Notes under the pieces: model-generated
What the model saw: only the letters and a program-made list of their open reading frames with translations
Databases searched by the model: none
Told to the model about the DNA's origin: nothing
In this document: in pieces, positions 31,945 to 43,125 of the stretch
Position numbering within the stretch: position 1 is the first letter of the stretch
How the letters are laid out: each line of letters opens with the position of its first letter
Source of the DNA: Agriotes lineatus
Lineage: Eukaryota; Arthropoda; Insecta; Coleoptera; Elateridae
NCBI GenBank assembly: GCA_940337035.1
Contig: CALNHX010007631.1
Location: forward strand, 1 to 64,000
DNA: 64,000 nucleotides
Direction of reading: 5' to 3'
Translations under genes and position numbers: made by a program

Positions 31945-33060
31945 AGCACCCTTTGAGGGCGAATTTCAAAAATTCCTGGAAATGATTTGGTCTATTTGTA
32001 AGACGATCTAATATGCAAACTGTCAACTTCCTATCTGTAGTAGTTCGTTCGTTAAGGTAATCTTTAAAAAACAGATCTATCTCATTTAACTCTTTTGAGG
32101 AGAGGCATTCTGCAAAACCCTGAAAATGGTTTTACATGATTTGTAAAACGAACTAATATGCCGAATTTCGACTTCCTACCTGTATCTATGTCGTGGCGAT
32201 CTTTAGAAGAACACATTTACCCCATTCAATCCCTGTGAGAGGATACATTTCGAAAACCCTGACTTGACTCGATGTGTAAAACGAACTGGCTTGACTCGAT
32301 GTGTAAAACGAACTACTGTGCTAAATCAACTTTCTACTTGCAGCAGTTACCGTATTATGGCGATCTTTAGAAAAACACATCTATTACATTTCTTTCGGGA
32401 GTTAATTTCGAAAAGCCTGAAATTGATTTGACCTAATTTGTAAAACGATTTAATATGCCGAATTTCAATTTTCTGCCTGTAATAATTACTTTGTGGCTAT
32501 TTTTCGAAGAACACTTCTGGTTTATTTAACCAGTTTGAGGGGATGTATTTCGAAAAACTAAAAATTATTTCCGATTAGTAAAGCGCCCGAAAATGCCGAG
32601 TTTCAACTTACTGCCTGTGGTAGTTTTCCCGTGGCGATATTTTGACAAACAGATTTGTTTCATTTAACCCCTTTCGGTGATGAATTCTCCAAAACCCTAA
32701 AACTGATTTGACCCGATTTGAAAAATGTTCGAATATGCTCAATTTTAACTTCCTGTAGTTGTAGTAGTTTCCTTGGAGCGATATTTAGAAAAACATGTTT
32801 GTTTTATTTAACCCCTTTCGGGGATGAATTCTGCAAAACCTTGACATTTACTTGATCTGATTTGTAAAACGAACTAATATGTCGAATTTCAGCTTCCCAC
32901 CTGTAGTAGTTTCCTCGTTGTAGATCTTTACAGAAACAGGTAGCCACATTTAGCTCCTTGGGAGGAATGAATTTCGAAAAGCCCTGAAAATGGTTTGACC
33001 CTCCCTTTAAAAAGAACTAATATGGCGAATTACAACTTCTTACCTTCCTCCAGATTCTAT
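31945..33060. repeat. Degenerate tandem array, about eight 145-bp units
   Basis: Units recur with the landmarks GATTTGTAAAACGAACTAAT, ATGCCGAATTTCAACTTCC and TTTAACCCCTTTCGGGGATG; spacings between successive GGGATG-type landmarks range from about 134 to 158 bp. Identity between units is only moderate, so the array is old. It lies directly beyond the stop end of the helicase relic at 33085, so it is probably the 3' minisatellite of that Helitron. Confidence 0.8.
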
Positions 33061-33084
33061 TATGTAACGATCTGTGAAGTAGAA

Positions 33085-33590
33085 GTCAATCCCTTCGAAT
33101 AGAGGGTAAACGCACTTCTTTGTAGACAATATTGGAGGTTTTCCCTTTTGGTTTGAGCACCACTAAGTTGTTTGGAGAACTGACCCCTAAACAGTCTAGA
33201 TAAAGTTCATCGAGAAAAAAACAGTCTTCCCTCAAGTCGACCCCAGCCTGATTCAGCGACTGTGCCTGCACCTTAATGATCGTCATGGCAAAGCAGGTTT
33301 TTACGGGAAACTGCAGTCTCTTAAATTGAAAAGAATAGACTGAACGAATAAGGGTTATTCTCCAAAACCCATGAAAATTTTGGCCTCAGTGACGTTACGA
33401 TGCGAAGCTTTCACCTGCAGTCTTCACGATCTCAGTAGTATAAGTGCTCCAACTTTCAAAGGCAGGCGATTTGGAAGAAGTGCGGGAGGGTAGAGAGTGT
33501 GGAGAAACTCAATGTGGTAGTGCACTGTGTCATCTGCCTCCACCACAGTGTTAATTGATTGATAGATCTTTTCCTCCGAATGAAAGGCCT
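33085..33590 (-). pseudogene. Helitron/Pif1-type helicase C-terminus, relic 2
   Basis: Minus strand, in order: KIYQSINTVVEADDTVHY, HIEFLHTLYPPALLPNRL, LKVGALILL, NVTEAKIFMG, then FAMTIIKVQAQSLNQAGVDL and SSPNNLVVLKPKGKTSNIVY before a stop region at about 33086. This matches the last 170 or so residues of Helitron helicases, including the segment YPTEFLN...LPPHRL-LKVGA and the motif TINKSQGQT (here TIIKVQAQS, so the key motif is eroded). Frameshifts and a stop are present. It covers more of the protein than relic 1 and must be a different copy. Confidence 0.82.
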
Positions 33591-34324
33591 TGGAATATAC
33601 ACTTAGGTGAACCCTTATGTAAATTCAAGACAATATGTCCTTATTGTAGGGATACTGCATTTTTTAAAATCACTATTATAACACGTATTTGTCTTGAGAA
33701 CAACTGCCATTTAAATATCATCGTCGAGCTGATAAAACCAGAGTAAATAAAAAACCACTAATTTAACCCGTTGAAAAATATTTTGCAATTTACAAAACTC
33801 CTTTGTAGACAGGTGTCGGATAACGTCGAAATACGTTTTAAAAATATACTACGTTTTAAAAATATACGTATGCTTGTACCAACAGGGAAACCAATGAACC
33901 AGTGTGTAAATAAGCACATCCACATAATCATAATAAGCATAATAACCTTACAGCGTATGAGCAATACCGATTTTCGTTAACTGTCATTTTACATGTATTT
34001 TGACGTTTGTCTCACTAATCAGCAGACCGTTGATTTCAAATAAACATTTAGTAGTTACAGTAGTCCACTGCAAAAAAGCAGCAGAACGCTGCAGGCTGAC
34101 TTCGAGAATACACTTGGTTACTGTTACTTCATGGCCGGCTGCAGCCACTTGAAAATTACAATATGTTGGTTTTACTCTTAAAATTATCCATTTATTTTCA
34201 ATTTAGGACTTTTGTGCACATCTACACGGTAACGGCTTTCATTTAAAAAAAGAATTATCGAAATCGGCCCGGTGGAAGTCTCAAAATAGATGTCGAAAGA
34301 AAACGCTTCACGTTTTAAATATAT
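33591..34324. other. Non-coding stretch
   Basis: AT-rich; includes a short direct repeat ACGTTTTAAAAATATAC at about 33833 and 33850. No gene supported. Confidence 0.5.
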
Positions 34325-34720
34325 AGATAATGAAAATACAGTAATGATCGTAACTAGGATACCTACGTACCAATATGGCTCTTAACAGTTAACTCAAATT
34401 AAGTACGCTCTAAACACTTATAAGCAAAGTTTCAACAATTCAGTACTCAAAATGAAAGTAAATATTAAAGCATAGTGACATTTCAGCAACGATACTTAAT
34501 CTGGAAAGCATCAACAGACAAATATTCAATTGATACCTATCTAATGTCTATCCGACGAGAGTTGCAGCAATAGCCGTGATAGGGAACCAACCGCGAGCTG
34601 GTTATTGGTTTAGACAGCGGGAAGATTGACAGTAGAATACCTTCTAGCTGCATATTCCGGTTAGTTTCGTGGCGAAAACATAAACTATTTAATGTCATAC
34701 AAATATGCTGCAATTTCCTG
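34325..34720 (+). repeat. Inverted-repeat pair, left arm
   Basis: Matches the reverse complement of 42755-43125 over about 300-390 bp with short indels; shared landmarks include AGCTGGTTATTGGTTTAGAC, TTGATACCTATCTAA, ACTTAATCTGGAAAGCAT and GATCGTAACTAGG-like sequence (one base differs). The arms are 8 kb apart and point towards each other. I see no target duplication at either arm, so these look like two copies of one dispersed family rather than the ends of a single element. Confidence 0.85.
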
Positions 34721-35960
34721 AAAAACAACTCTAGCAACTTTAATGTAATATAATGTACCTACAGCTTACAGAATCTAGATCGACTTTCAAGGTAGGCCAT
34801 GAAAGGCGCTGTGATCATATTTGATTTCACTGAATTGGCAATATGTGGAAAGAAGTAATTGTCAAACATAAAAAGTTTGGTTATATTGTAAATTACCAAT
34901 ATTCAGTATTATAATTAATTTGTATTTCATTTCCCTTTTCCTTTTGATCTATATTGCCGTTAAAGTTCCCCATTATTATTTATATGTAGCGGGTTTAACT
35001 TCAATCGCTGTACTAATATGAGCATAAAATTGTGTTGGTTTATCTTCTGGAGGGCTGTAGTTGAGAGCATATACATGTATAATTCCTAGTTATTTGGTTT
35101 TTGTTAACTGTATCGATATTCTTAAAGCACTCGGCTTCGCGCCGTGTTTCAAAAGCTAAAACCTCGGTTTGTAAAATGCAACCTACCGCAGTCGTAATGT
35201 AAATAACTATTGTTGATTTCGTGACTATAAAACACTAATTAAAATTAAAACTGCAATTACAGTATGTATCTAGTTCTTGTTGCTTGTGAAGGATTTGTAG
35301 AAATTGTAGAAAATATATTTTTCAGTAAATTTTATTTTTTTGTCATTCTGGAAACGTAATCCCATTTCATCAAAGATGTTGTTTTATTAAAACTGGCACT
35401 TAAAAAATGTATGAAAGAAGTCTATGCTCTAATAATATTATAAGTAAAAACTTTCAATCATAGTAATGTAACGTTTTAAACATCCCTGCGAAGAGCGTTC
35501 TGGATTTATACCTCGGTAAGCTCGAATCGGAGACTATTTTCACTCAAACTCAAACATATATGGTTAGGAAAACACAATAAAATTAACAGCGATATATTAT
35601 TGTTAACTATAATTACAAAATAATCGGTAATTCTAAGCAAACTGAATTGTATACCAATAAAAATAACAAATTTGTCTGGTGCCGAGGTTCTTCTGTTTCC
35701 TGGCCAATTGCAACTTACACAGCATCTAAGTTTAGGTGGTAGCAGTATTTGGCCTGGGGTGTAGTATGCATTTCGGCCTTGTATGTCGAATCTCCAAAGT
35801 GCGACCTCGCTGCTAGCGGTGGTTCTGTTTACAATTTGTGTTCTGCAAACATACGCCTAAATTAGCAAGATTAGGGGATCCCCGCGACTCCGGGAGTGCG
35901 TAAGGGCTAGTGTGGGCTTACGGCTTAGGATGCCCAGGGGTTGTTCCCGGAGTAAAAGTG
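34721..35960. other. Non-coding stretch
   Basis: AT-rich to about 35680, then a GC-richer segment (35690-35965) that could be an exon or 5' UTR of the candidate gene downstream, but without a frame that I can support. Confidence 0.4.
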
Positions 35961-35966
35961 TCGTGA

Positions 35967-36444
35967 AATTTGACCTGGTGGAACTTGATTATTTTACCGA
36001 AAAAAATACATTTGACAGCTCGGCATACGCTTGCAGGATTGGACTTCGAGCTCCAGAAAGTCGTCTTGAAATGTCCAATTCCAGCTAAGTTTAATAAATG
36101 CTGCTATATTGTTCGAGCCGCCTTCATGCGGAACGTGAAATATGATTCCTATAGGTAAAGTTAGTAATAGATTTCGAATATTCTTGCCGCTTACGATCGT
36201 GGGGCTTTGAATTTACAGGAACTTGCAAACACCACCACAATCTAACGCACAGATTGGGGTTGAGGTGGATGTGTTAGGAGACGGGCAGACACCGTCACAA
36301 TCTAACATACAGGTTAGGCTTCAGGTGAATACGCTAGGAGACCAGCACACACCGCCACAATCTAATGTCGGGAGAGAATTTGGGAGAAGGGAAAGTCCAG
36401 GGACTCAAGTCGGACTGCTGGTCGGGACTGGTGGACTCAAATGA
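35967..36444 (+). CDS. Candidate spliced gene with 60-bp coding repeats
   Basis: Frame open from 35967 reads KVVLKCPIPAKFNKCCYIV and YDSY, then meets a donor (ATAG|GTAAAG, exon end 36154). A 64-bp intron ends in TTTACAG at 36218. The second exon (36219-36444) joins in phase (YDSYR-NLQTPPQSN) and holds two and a half 20-residue repeats, TPPQSNAQIGVEVDVLGDGQ and TPSQSNIQVRLQVNTLGDQH, then a Gly-rich end and a stop. In-phase splicing and codon-length repeats support a real protein. The start is unknown: an upstream TGA sits at 35964 and the only ATG in exon one is at 36126. No domain recognised. Confidence 0.4.
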
Positions 36445-37612
36445 GTTAAAATAGTTGCGGTTCCTCTGGGTAACATTCAGTGGGAGGCGGCGCCGGGATG
36501 CTTCTTTGTGTCTTCGCACATAGCGGGTGCGTGAATTGTTGTCATTAATTCCAGCGCCGGACAGATGAAACGCTCGATTACGCGACGTACAAATTAAATA
36601 CATATTTAATGTATAATTAAAATTTGCCGAAACAGCTAGCGTTACAATAATACCGCAAGAGTTTAAAAAATTTCTGATAATTTTTTCTCTGAAACACGGG
36701 TGTTTGCTATTGTAACAATTTCCAACCACGGCAGCAGGAAGTAACTGAACATCATACACTATAAGCTGAACAGCATATTATCAGCTGCAATTTCCCAATC
36801 CGTGGATTATTTTAAAAGAGAAGTTACCGAATGAAGGTTACAAATTAATGTTAACCTATTTAAAAAGTAGTTGTATTAAGATTCAAAGACGTAATGACGA
36901 TAGCAACTACATGGAAATAATTGACAACTAAAAATTATTCTGAAAATCGTATGACACTCATTAATGACCAATAGAAAAATTAATTCACGAGCCGTAACCA
37001 AGACAACAACCAAATTTCTTGGATTTTTTTTTGTAGGTAGACCAACCTAACTGTGGCGGTTTGTGTCGTTATGATTTTCCTACCGAATTTGCATTCGAGC
37101 ATTAATTCATATCCGGAAATTATTTTTCATGCATTCCAACAACGTCCTAATTTGCCCTCGCGTCCAACTCGGGCAAATTAATTACGACGTTGTTGGATCG
37201 CACTAAAAAAAAACGACACTTGATCGGTTAAATTTAAACAAATAAAGTATGTCTATTGAATTCAATTTTATGGGGTAAATTCTCACTTTAAATAATCTCA
37301 AGAACAACGTGCTGAGTTACGGATGTTCGATTGTGGAACATCCTGTATACGAAGTAGTTTTTTTAAATAATTTAGTTGCATTTGATCTAACCCAAATGAT
37401 CTACCTTCTTGCCTGACTAAATGGTGGTGTATTTAGGTAGTAATTTCACATTAGGGTATGTTTGTTGTTCGTCCATTATCTGAATGAATTACTTCTTCAA
37501 ATTTCCTGTTGTTCGATGTAAGTAAAAATATTAAATTCAATAGCCTATAGAATGTTTCTTCATATTTTTAAAATAAACAACACTAAACTTGGTTTTCGGT
37601 TTTGTTTTCAGG
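36445..37612. other. Non-coding upstream region of the zinc-finger gene
   Basis: Contains a 60-bp palindrome at 37136-37200. An acceptor-like TTTTGTTTTCAG ends near 37612, suggesting that a 5' UTR exon of the zinc-finger gene starts there. Confidence 0.45.
37136..37200. repeat. Palindrome (hairpin)
   Basis: CCAACAACGTC ... AATTTGCCC / GGGCAAATT ... GACGTTGTTGG around a short spacer; could be the core of a small MITE. Confidence 0.7.
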
Positions 37613-39343
37613 TATTACATTCAATAAATCCGGACTCATCATTGTTGCTGTAAGCATGAACGTGGAACATGAATTGGTTGAATATAGTATAAGTACCTAC
37701 TTAATGAAACGAGCAGCATGTTACGCGAGCCACTGATGTAGGGCAATAAAAATGTAGTTGCAAATTTACATGTTGCGCAAGATATCATTCGAGACACTAT
37801 GAACAGAAAGGCTTATTACGAATTGGATATTAAAAAGGAAGAAGTTGAGGTAAAAGATGAATTGTCAGGTACTTGTGCAGCAATTCAAACCTTAAAAGGA
37901 GAGTTTGTTTGTGAGGTTTCTGAATATGAAACTAATTTTTCGGAACCGATCATGGCTCACAGAAACCAATTTTCTGAATGTGAAAATGAAACCACAAGGA
38001 AATGTAAGTCAGTTAACCATGTTAAGAGTCTTAAACGTCAAAAACCTTATTTGTGCTCTGTTTGTAAGTATAAAGCAGCAAAAGAAGTTATTTGATGGAC
38101 CACATGAGGACGCATACAGGAGAAAAACCATATTCTTGTTTTGTTTGCGGATATAAAACAACACAAAAAGGTAGTTTAGTGATCCATGTAAAGAGGCATA
38201 CAGGAGAAAAACCTTATTCTTGTTCTATTTGCGAGTATAAAGCAATTCGAAAAGGTAATTTAGTGGAACACATGAAGAAGCACACAGGAGAAAAGCCTTA
38301 CTCTTGTTCCGTGTGCGATTATAAAGCAATTCGAAAAGGTAATTTAATGGAACACATAAAGAAGCATACAAGAGAAAAACCTTATTCTTGTTCTGTTTGC
38401 CAATATGAAACAACCCGCAAAGATCATTTTGTGGAACACATAAAGATGCATACAGGAGAAAAACCTTATTCTTGTTCTGTTTGCAAGTATAAAGCAACTC
38501 GTAAAGGTAATTTAGCGGAACACATGAAGATGCATACAGGAGAAAAACCTTATTCTTGTTCTGTTTGTGAGTATAAAACGGCACATAAATGTACTTTAGT
38601 GATCCATATGAAGAGGCATACAGGACAACTGTATTCTTGTTCTGCTTGCGAGTTTAAAACGGCACAAAAAGGTAGTTTAGTGAACCATATGAAGAGGCAT
38701 ACAGGAGAAAAACCTTATTGTTGTTCTGTTTGTGAGTATAAAACTGCACAAAAAGGTAGTTTAGCAAACCATATCAAGACACATACAGGAGAAAAACCTT
38801 ATTCTTGTTCTGTTTGTGAGTATACAGCAACTCGAAAAGGTAATTTAGTGGAACACATGAAGAAGCATACAGGAGAAAGTCGTTATTCTTGTTCTATTTG
38901 CGAGTATAAAGCAATCCGGAAAGATCATTTTGTGGAACACGTAAACATGCATATGGGAGAAAAACCTTATTCGTGTTCCGTTTGTGAGTATAAAACAGCA
39001 TATAAAAGTACTTTAGTAAAGCATATGAAGAGGCATACAGGGTAAAAACCTGATACTTGTTCTGTTTGTGAGTATAAAATAGCACAAAAAGGCACTTTAG
39101 TATAACATATGACGAGGCATACAGGAGTAAAACTTTCTCATTTTATTGCTGATCATACAGCAACTCGAAAAGGTAATTTAGAGCAACACATGACGAAGCA
39201 TACCGGAGATAATCCTTACTCTTGTTCTGTTTGCAAGTATAAAGCAAACTGGAAAGATCATTTTGTAGAACACGTAAACATGCATATTGGAGAGAAGCCT
39301 TATTCTTATTCCGTTTGTGAGTATAAAACAGCATAAAAAGGTA

Positions 39344-40900
39344 CACTTCTGGACAAAATTAAGGGACCACCAACAAAAATCAAAATTACTTTATGAAAAT
39401 CTCATATAACTTAATACAATTCAGATATGTCATAGCTAGATGATTTCTACATTGCTTTGTTAGTGTGCCATGAAGAAATAAATAATGACAATGCAATTGT
39501 TTTTATACAAACAAATGTCAACAATAATAATACGAGTCAAAGACAAAGTTTTAAGTTGTTTTTGCATAGTAACGTGTGGTCATCAGGGAAAAAAAGTACA
39601 AAAAGTGATTGTTGCCTCAACCTTTCCTAAATTATGCCATGGCATCATCTTGCAATCGGAGAAGTAGCTCAAATTATCATTCTTCTTCACGAAGGATGTT
39701 CTCAGACGGGAAGTTGCTCAAATTCTAAACACAAACAAATATGTGGTACAAAGAGCTGCTGCAAGGCATAGAACTACTGGTAGTTTTACCAGAAGAAGAG
39801 GACAAGGTGCTAAAAGGAAAACAACTGCCAGGGAAGATCGCTACATAGTGCAGCAGGCTTTAAGGAAGCGTTTTGTAACGTCTCGAGAATTAAAAAATGA
39901 TCTACACTTGGCTACTGGAAAGGAAATATCAACAAAAACTGTACGAAGGAGGTTGAAAGAAGTTAATCTGACTGCCAGACAACCTGTAAGTGGTCCAGTT
40001 CTTACGGAACTACATAAAAGGAATCGTTTGACTTTTTGTTTAAACTACCAGGAATGGGATGAAAGGCATTGGTGCTCGGTTTTATTCTCTGATGAGCCCC
40101 GATTCCATCTTTCCCATTACGATCGCCGTGTTCTCGTTTTGCGAAGACCAGGTGAGAGGTACGCGCAATGCAACATTCAAGGTGTTAAGAAATTTGGCGG
40201 AGGATCTTTGATGATATCGGGTGGGATAAATTTGAATGGTCGCACAGAGCTAGTTATTGTGCGCAATGGATCACTGACGGCAGCAAGATATAGAGACGAG
40301 GTTATTGTATCTCATGTACAGCCTTATGCTGAAAATTTTGGTCCAGGCTTTATTTTCCAACATGATAATGCAAGGCCGCACATTGCTAATGTTGTAACCA
40401 CTGCCTCAAGAGAAGCAAATATTGAGTGTCTAGAATGGCCAGCAAAAATCCCAGATCTAAATCCCATCGAGCACCTCTGGGATCAGTTGGGCCGACGAGT
40501 TAGAAGTGTTCCTCAGCTTCCAATAACTCTTGAACAGCTGTCTAACTTGCTTATACAAGAATGGCATCAGATACCACAAGAAAACATCCGAGTTCTCATT
40601 GGGAGTATGCCAAGAAGGGTGGAAGCATGTATAGCTGCGAGAGGTAAAAACACGCGTTATTAGTTCGTGTTAATGATTTCTTTTGTAATTTTTTTTTAAT
40701 TTACTGATTTTCGAAATTTTGGTTAATCTTTTTATTTAAGCTAGATTATGTCTAATTTGTTAATTTTCTTCTTTGACGTACCAGTTAAATAATGTAGAAA
40801 TCATCTAGCTATGACATATCTGAATTGTATTAAGTTATATGAGATTTTCATAAAGTAATTTTAATTTTTGATGGTGGTCCTTTAATTTTGTCGAGAAGTG
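39344..40900 (+). mobile_element. Tc1-type DNA transposon
   Basis: 1557 bp flanked by TA (39342-39343 and 40901-40902) with inverted repeats of about 110 bp (39344-39453 and 40791-40900, outermost CACTTCTGGACAAAATTAAG) that differ at only a few positions. It encodes a DD34E transposase. Removing it and one TA restores the zinc-finger frame. The close match between arms and the nearly open gene point to a recent insertion. Confidence 0.95.
39634..40663 (+). CDS. Tc1 transposase, one frameshift
   Basis: From ATG 39634 (MPWHHLAIGEVAQIIILL) the frame needs a one-base correction near 39705-39712, after which REVAQILNTNKYVVQRAAAR continues unbroken to the stop at 40661-40663; about 343 residues, the usual Tc1 length. 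Two N-terminal helix-turn-helix segments are followed by the catalytic triad: LFSDEPRF, FQHDNARPH and DLNPIEHLWD, with exactly 34 residues between second Asp and Glu. The GRPR-like hook appears as RRRGQG. It binds the 110-bp ends and performs cut-and-paste at TA. Apart from the single extra base it looks functional. Confidence 0.92.
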
Positions 40901-41017
40901 TATTGTAGTGGACCATATGAGGAGGCATACTGGAGAAAAACCGTATTCTTGTTCTGTTTGTGAATATAAAGCAACCTGAAAGGATCATTTAGTGGAAATA
41001 TCCAGAAACTAGCAACA

Positions 41018-41923
41018 TCCTTTATCTAATAGACGTGTCTGTCTGGGACGCTGTTTTGTCTGGGACGCTGTTTCAGCAGCCAAACCGTAAGAGATAGAGA
41101 AAAAAGTTATGAAAGTTATATGTTTGGAATGGTCATGTCAGGTCAGGAACCGAATTTCAGTCACGTGACACTTCTGGTTTTCGAGAAATCACGTGATTTC
41201 CGTCTGTCTGGGACGCTGTTTTGTCTGGGACGCTGTTTCAGCAGCCAAACCGTAAGAGATAGAGAAAAAAGTTATGAAAGTTATATGTTTGGAATGGTCA
41301 TGTCAGGTCAGGAACCGAATTTCAGTCACGTGACACTTCCGGTTTTCGAGAAATCACGTGATTTCCGTCTGTCTGGGACGCTGTTTTGTCTGGGACGCTG
41401 TTTCAGCAGCCAAACCGTAAGAGATAGAGAAAAAAGTTATTAAAGTTATATGTTTGGAATGGTCATGTCAGGTCAGGAACCGAATTTCAGTCACGTGACA
41501 CTTCTGGTTTTCGAGAAATCACGTGATTTCCGTCTGTCTGGGACGCTGTTTTGTCTGGGACGCTGTTTCAGCAGCCAAACCGTAAGAGATAGAGAAAAAA
41601 GTTATTGAAGTTATATGTTTGGAATGGTCATGTCAGGTCAGGAACCGAATTTCAGTCACGTGACATTTCCGGTTTTCGAGAAATCACGTGATTTCCGTCT
41701 GTCTGGGACGCTGTTTTGTCCGGGACGCTGTTTCAGCAGCCAAACCGTAAGAGATAGAGAAAAAAGTTATGAAAGTTATATGTTTGGAATGGTCATGTCA
41801 GGTCAGGAACCGAATTTCAGTCACGTGACACTTCCGGTTTTCGAGAAATCACGTGATTTCCGTCCGTTCGGGACGGTCTTTTTTGTTTTATTAAATGAGA
41901 CATTTGTCTCACTGGACTGCTAG
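41018..41923 (+). mobile_element. Helitron, long copy with 165-bp repeats (906 bp)
   Basis: Same ends as the copy at 5441-5787: TCCTTTATCTAATAGACGTG after an A, and a hairpin GAGACATTTGTCTC (41897-41910) nine bases before CTAG, followed by T. No target duplication. Five direct 165-bp units (phase points at 41201, 41366, 41531, 41696) fill the interior. No Rep-Hel gene; non-autonomous. It has landed just downstream of the last zinc-finger remnant. Confidence 0.85.
41036..41865 (+). repeat. 165-bp minisatellite, five units
   Basis: Units differ at about one to three positions. Each includes GGACGCTGTTTCAGCAGCC, a duplicated TGTCTGGGACGCTG and two palindromes centred on CACGTG: GTCACGTGAC and AAATCACGTGATTT. 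The unit is 55 codons, so one frame stays open through several copies; that is a by-product of repeat length. Confidence 0.95.
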
Positions 41924-42630
41924 TACAAAATAAACAAACAGTAAATTTTATGGCTGGTGTCTAAAAGGTAACTTTAATCAGAAGTTTTGCATTTTATTAC
42001 ATGAATTTTGTAGCACTTACTTTTATTGTTTCTAGATTTTTGCTGTTTGGATAAATATTATCTATTATCCATACTTCCAAAATAAAGTGTTTTTTTATTA
42101 GACTGTACCAACATTAATTTCATTTGTAAAATTTGTACGAATTTAGGTTAGCTGCAGTTTAAGATTTGTGTGTACTTAGTACAAACATTCCTGTGTAATG
42201 TAAAAAATGTGTAGACCGTAACAAGAGGGTTAATTTGTATCTCCTTCCCATATTACTGGCTCTAGAAGCGGAATGGTTTGCTGCTATTAGCGTCTCGTGT
42301 CAAAATGTGAAAAATAGCAGTGATGCCAACATACTGCCAGTTTGACAGTGCGAATGTCAACTAAATTGATAATATATTACCTTAAAGTTACTAGAATAGT
42401 TTTTCAGAAAATGAACAGCAGGGTAACATGAACATCAAAGATTATTCACACTACTAATTATTATCTGACAAGAGTTTGCAGTGCTGGGCAGGATTTAGCG
42501 AGCCCGATTTACGTAGGCTAGCATTATGATGAGTGTATGGTGGATAGTTTCTGTTAAAAACCGAACTTCGACTTGTAAATTGTGATACAAACGTCACTGT
42601 GACGGAATAGGAGAAAAAATTCTAATTTCC
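41924..42630. other. Non-coding stretch
   Basis: AT-rich; may hold the former 3' UTR of the zinc-finger gene (AATAAAG-type signals near 42080). Nothing else seen. Confidence 0.4.
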
Positions 42631-42637
42631 AAAATTT

Positions 42638-42758
42638 TCAATTTTGTTCTACATCACTATACTCAAAGTCAGAATTACTTGAATCACTTACATCGTCATC
42701 ACAAATATTTATAATTAATTGTGGCATCCTGCGCCTTTGTGGCCAATATACCGCATAT
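42638..42758 (-). CDS. Possible terminal exon, unknown protein
   Basis: On the minus strand an acceptor-like TTTGTAG ends at 42759; the frame then reads YAVYWPQRRRMPQLIINI, an acidic DDDVSDSSNSDFEYSD tail and a stop at 42638-42640. Such basic-then-acidic C-termini occur in several transposase and gag-like proteins. It overlaps the end of the inverted-repeat right arm, so it is probably part of that repeat family. No identification. Confidence 0.3.
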
Positions 42759-43125
42759 CTACAAACTTGTATGAAGATATTGACGCATAAGTAACACTGA
42801 CAGTTTATTTTCATGACGAAGTTTTCTGTGTCAATCTGCCCACCGTCTAAACCAATAACCAGCTCGAATTTCGTTTTGTACCCCAGCTATAGATGCAAAC
42901 TTTCGCCGGATAGACGTTAGATAGGTATCAATTAAATATTTGTCCGTTTATGCTTTCCAGATTAAGTACCGTTGCTGTTATTTCACTATACTTTAATATT
43001 TACTTGGTTTTATTTGAATTGTTGGAACTTTGCTTATAGTGTTTATCTTACTTAATTTGACTTAACTGTTAAGGGTCAGATTGGCATGTAACCTAGTTAC
43101 GATTATTACTGTATTTTCTTTACGT
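42755..43125 (-). repeat. Inverted-repeat pair, right arm
   Basis: Reverse-complement partner of 34325-34720; best conserved at 42833-43110 (for example GTCTAAACCAATAACCAGCT and CTTTCCAGATTAAGTACC). Confidence 0.85.

Larger units (their letters stand above)
37799..41010 (+). pseudogene. Tandem C2H2 zinc-finger gene, disrupted
   Basis: ATG 37799 opens an acidic N-terminus (LDIKKEEVEVKDELSG), then fingers of the form CSVCEYKAxRKGNLVEHMKKH-TGEKPYS in 84-bp units. One A seems missing near 38085 (KAAK/SYLMDHM), shifting frame inside finger 1. Fingers 2-12 are then open to 39045, where GAA has become TAA. Fingers 13-17 follow with two further stops and lost cysteines in finger 14. A Tc1 element sits at 39344 inside finger 16; downstream the frame resumes as VVDHMRRHTGEKPYSC to about 41010. 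Normally a DNA-binding nuclear regulator. As shown it cannot give a full protein; the 38085 indel might be an assembly error, the later stops less likely so. Confidence 0.88.

Noticed and set aside
36334..36759. Minus-strand 141-codon frame
   Set aside because: Overlaps the in-phase spliced plus-strand exon with codon-length repeats, has no domain and an unconvincing composition.
38225..39346. Minus-strand frames opposite the zinc fingers
   Set aside because: Antisense shadows of the 84-bp finger repeats.
41120..41923. Two long open frames with 55-residue repeated protein
   Set aside because: They arise because the 165-bp Helitron minisatellite is an exact multiple of three; the protein has no domain and the same frames are open in every unit regardless of context.
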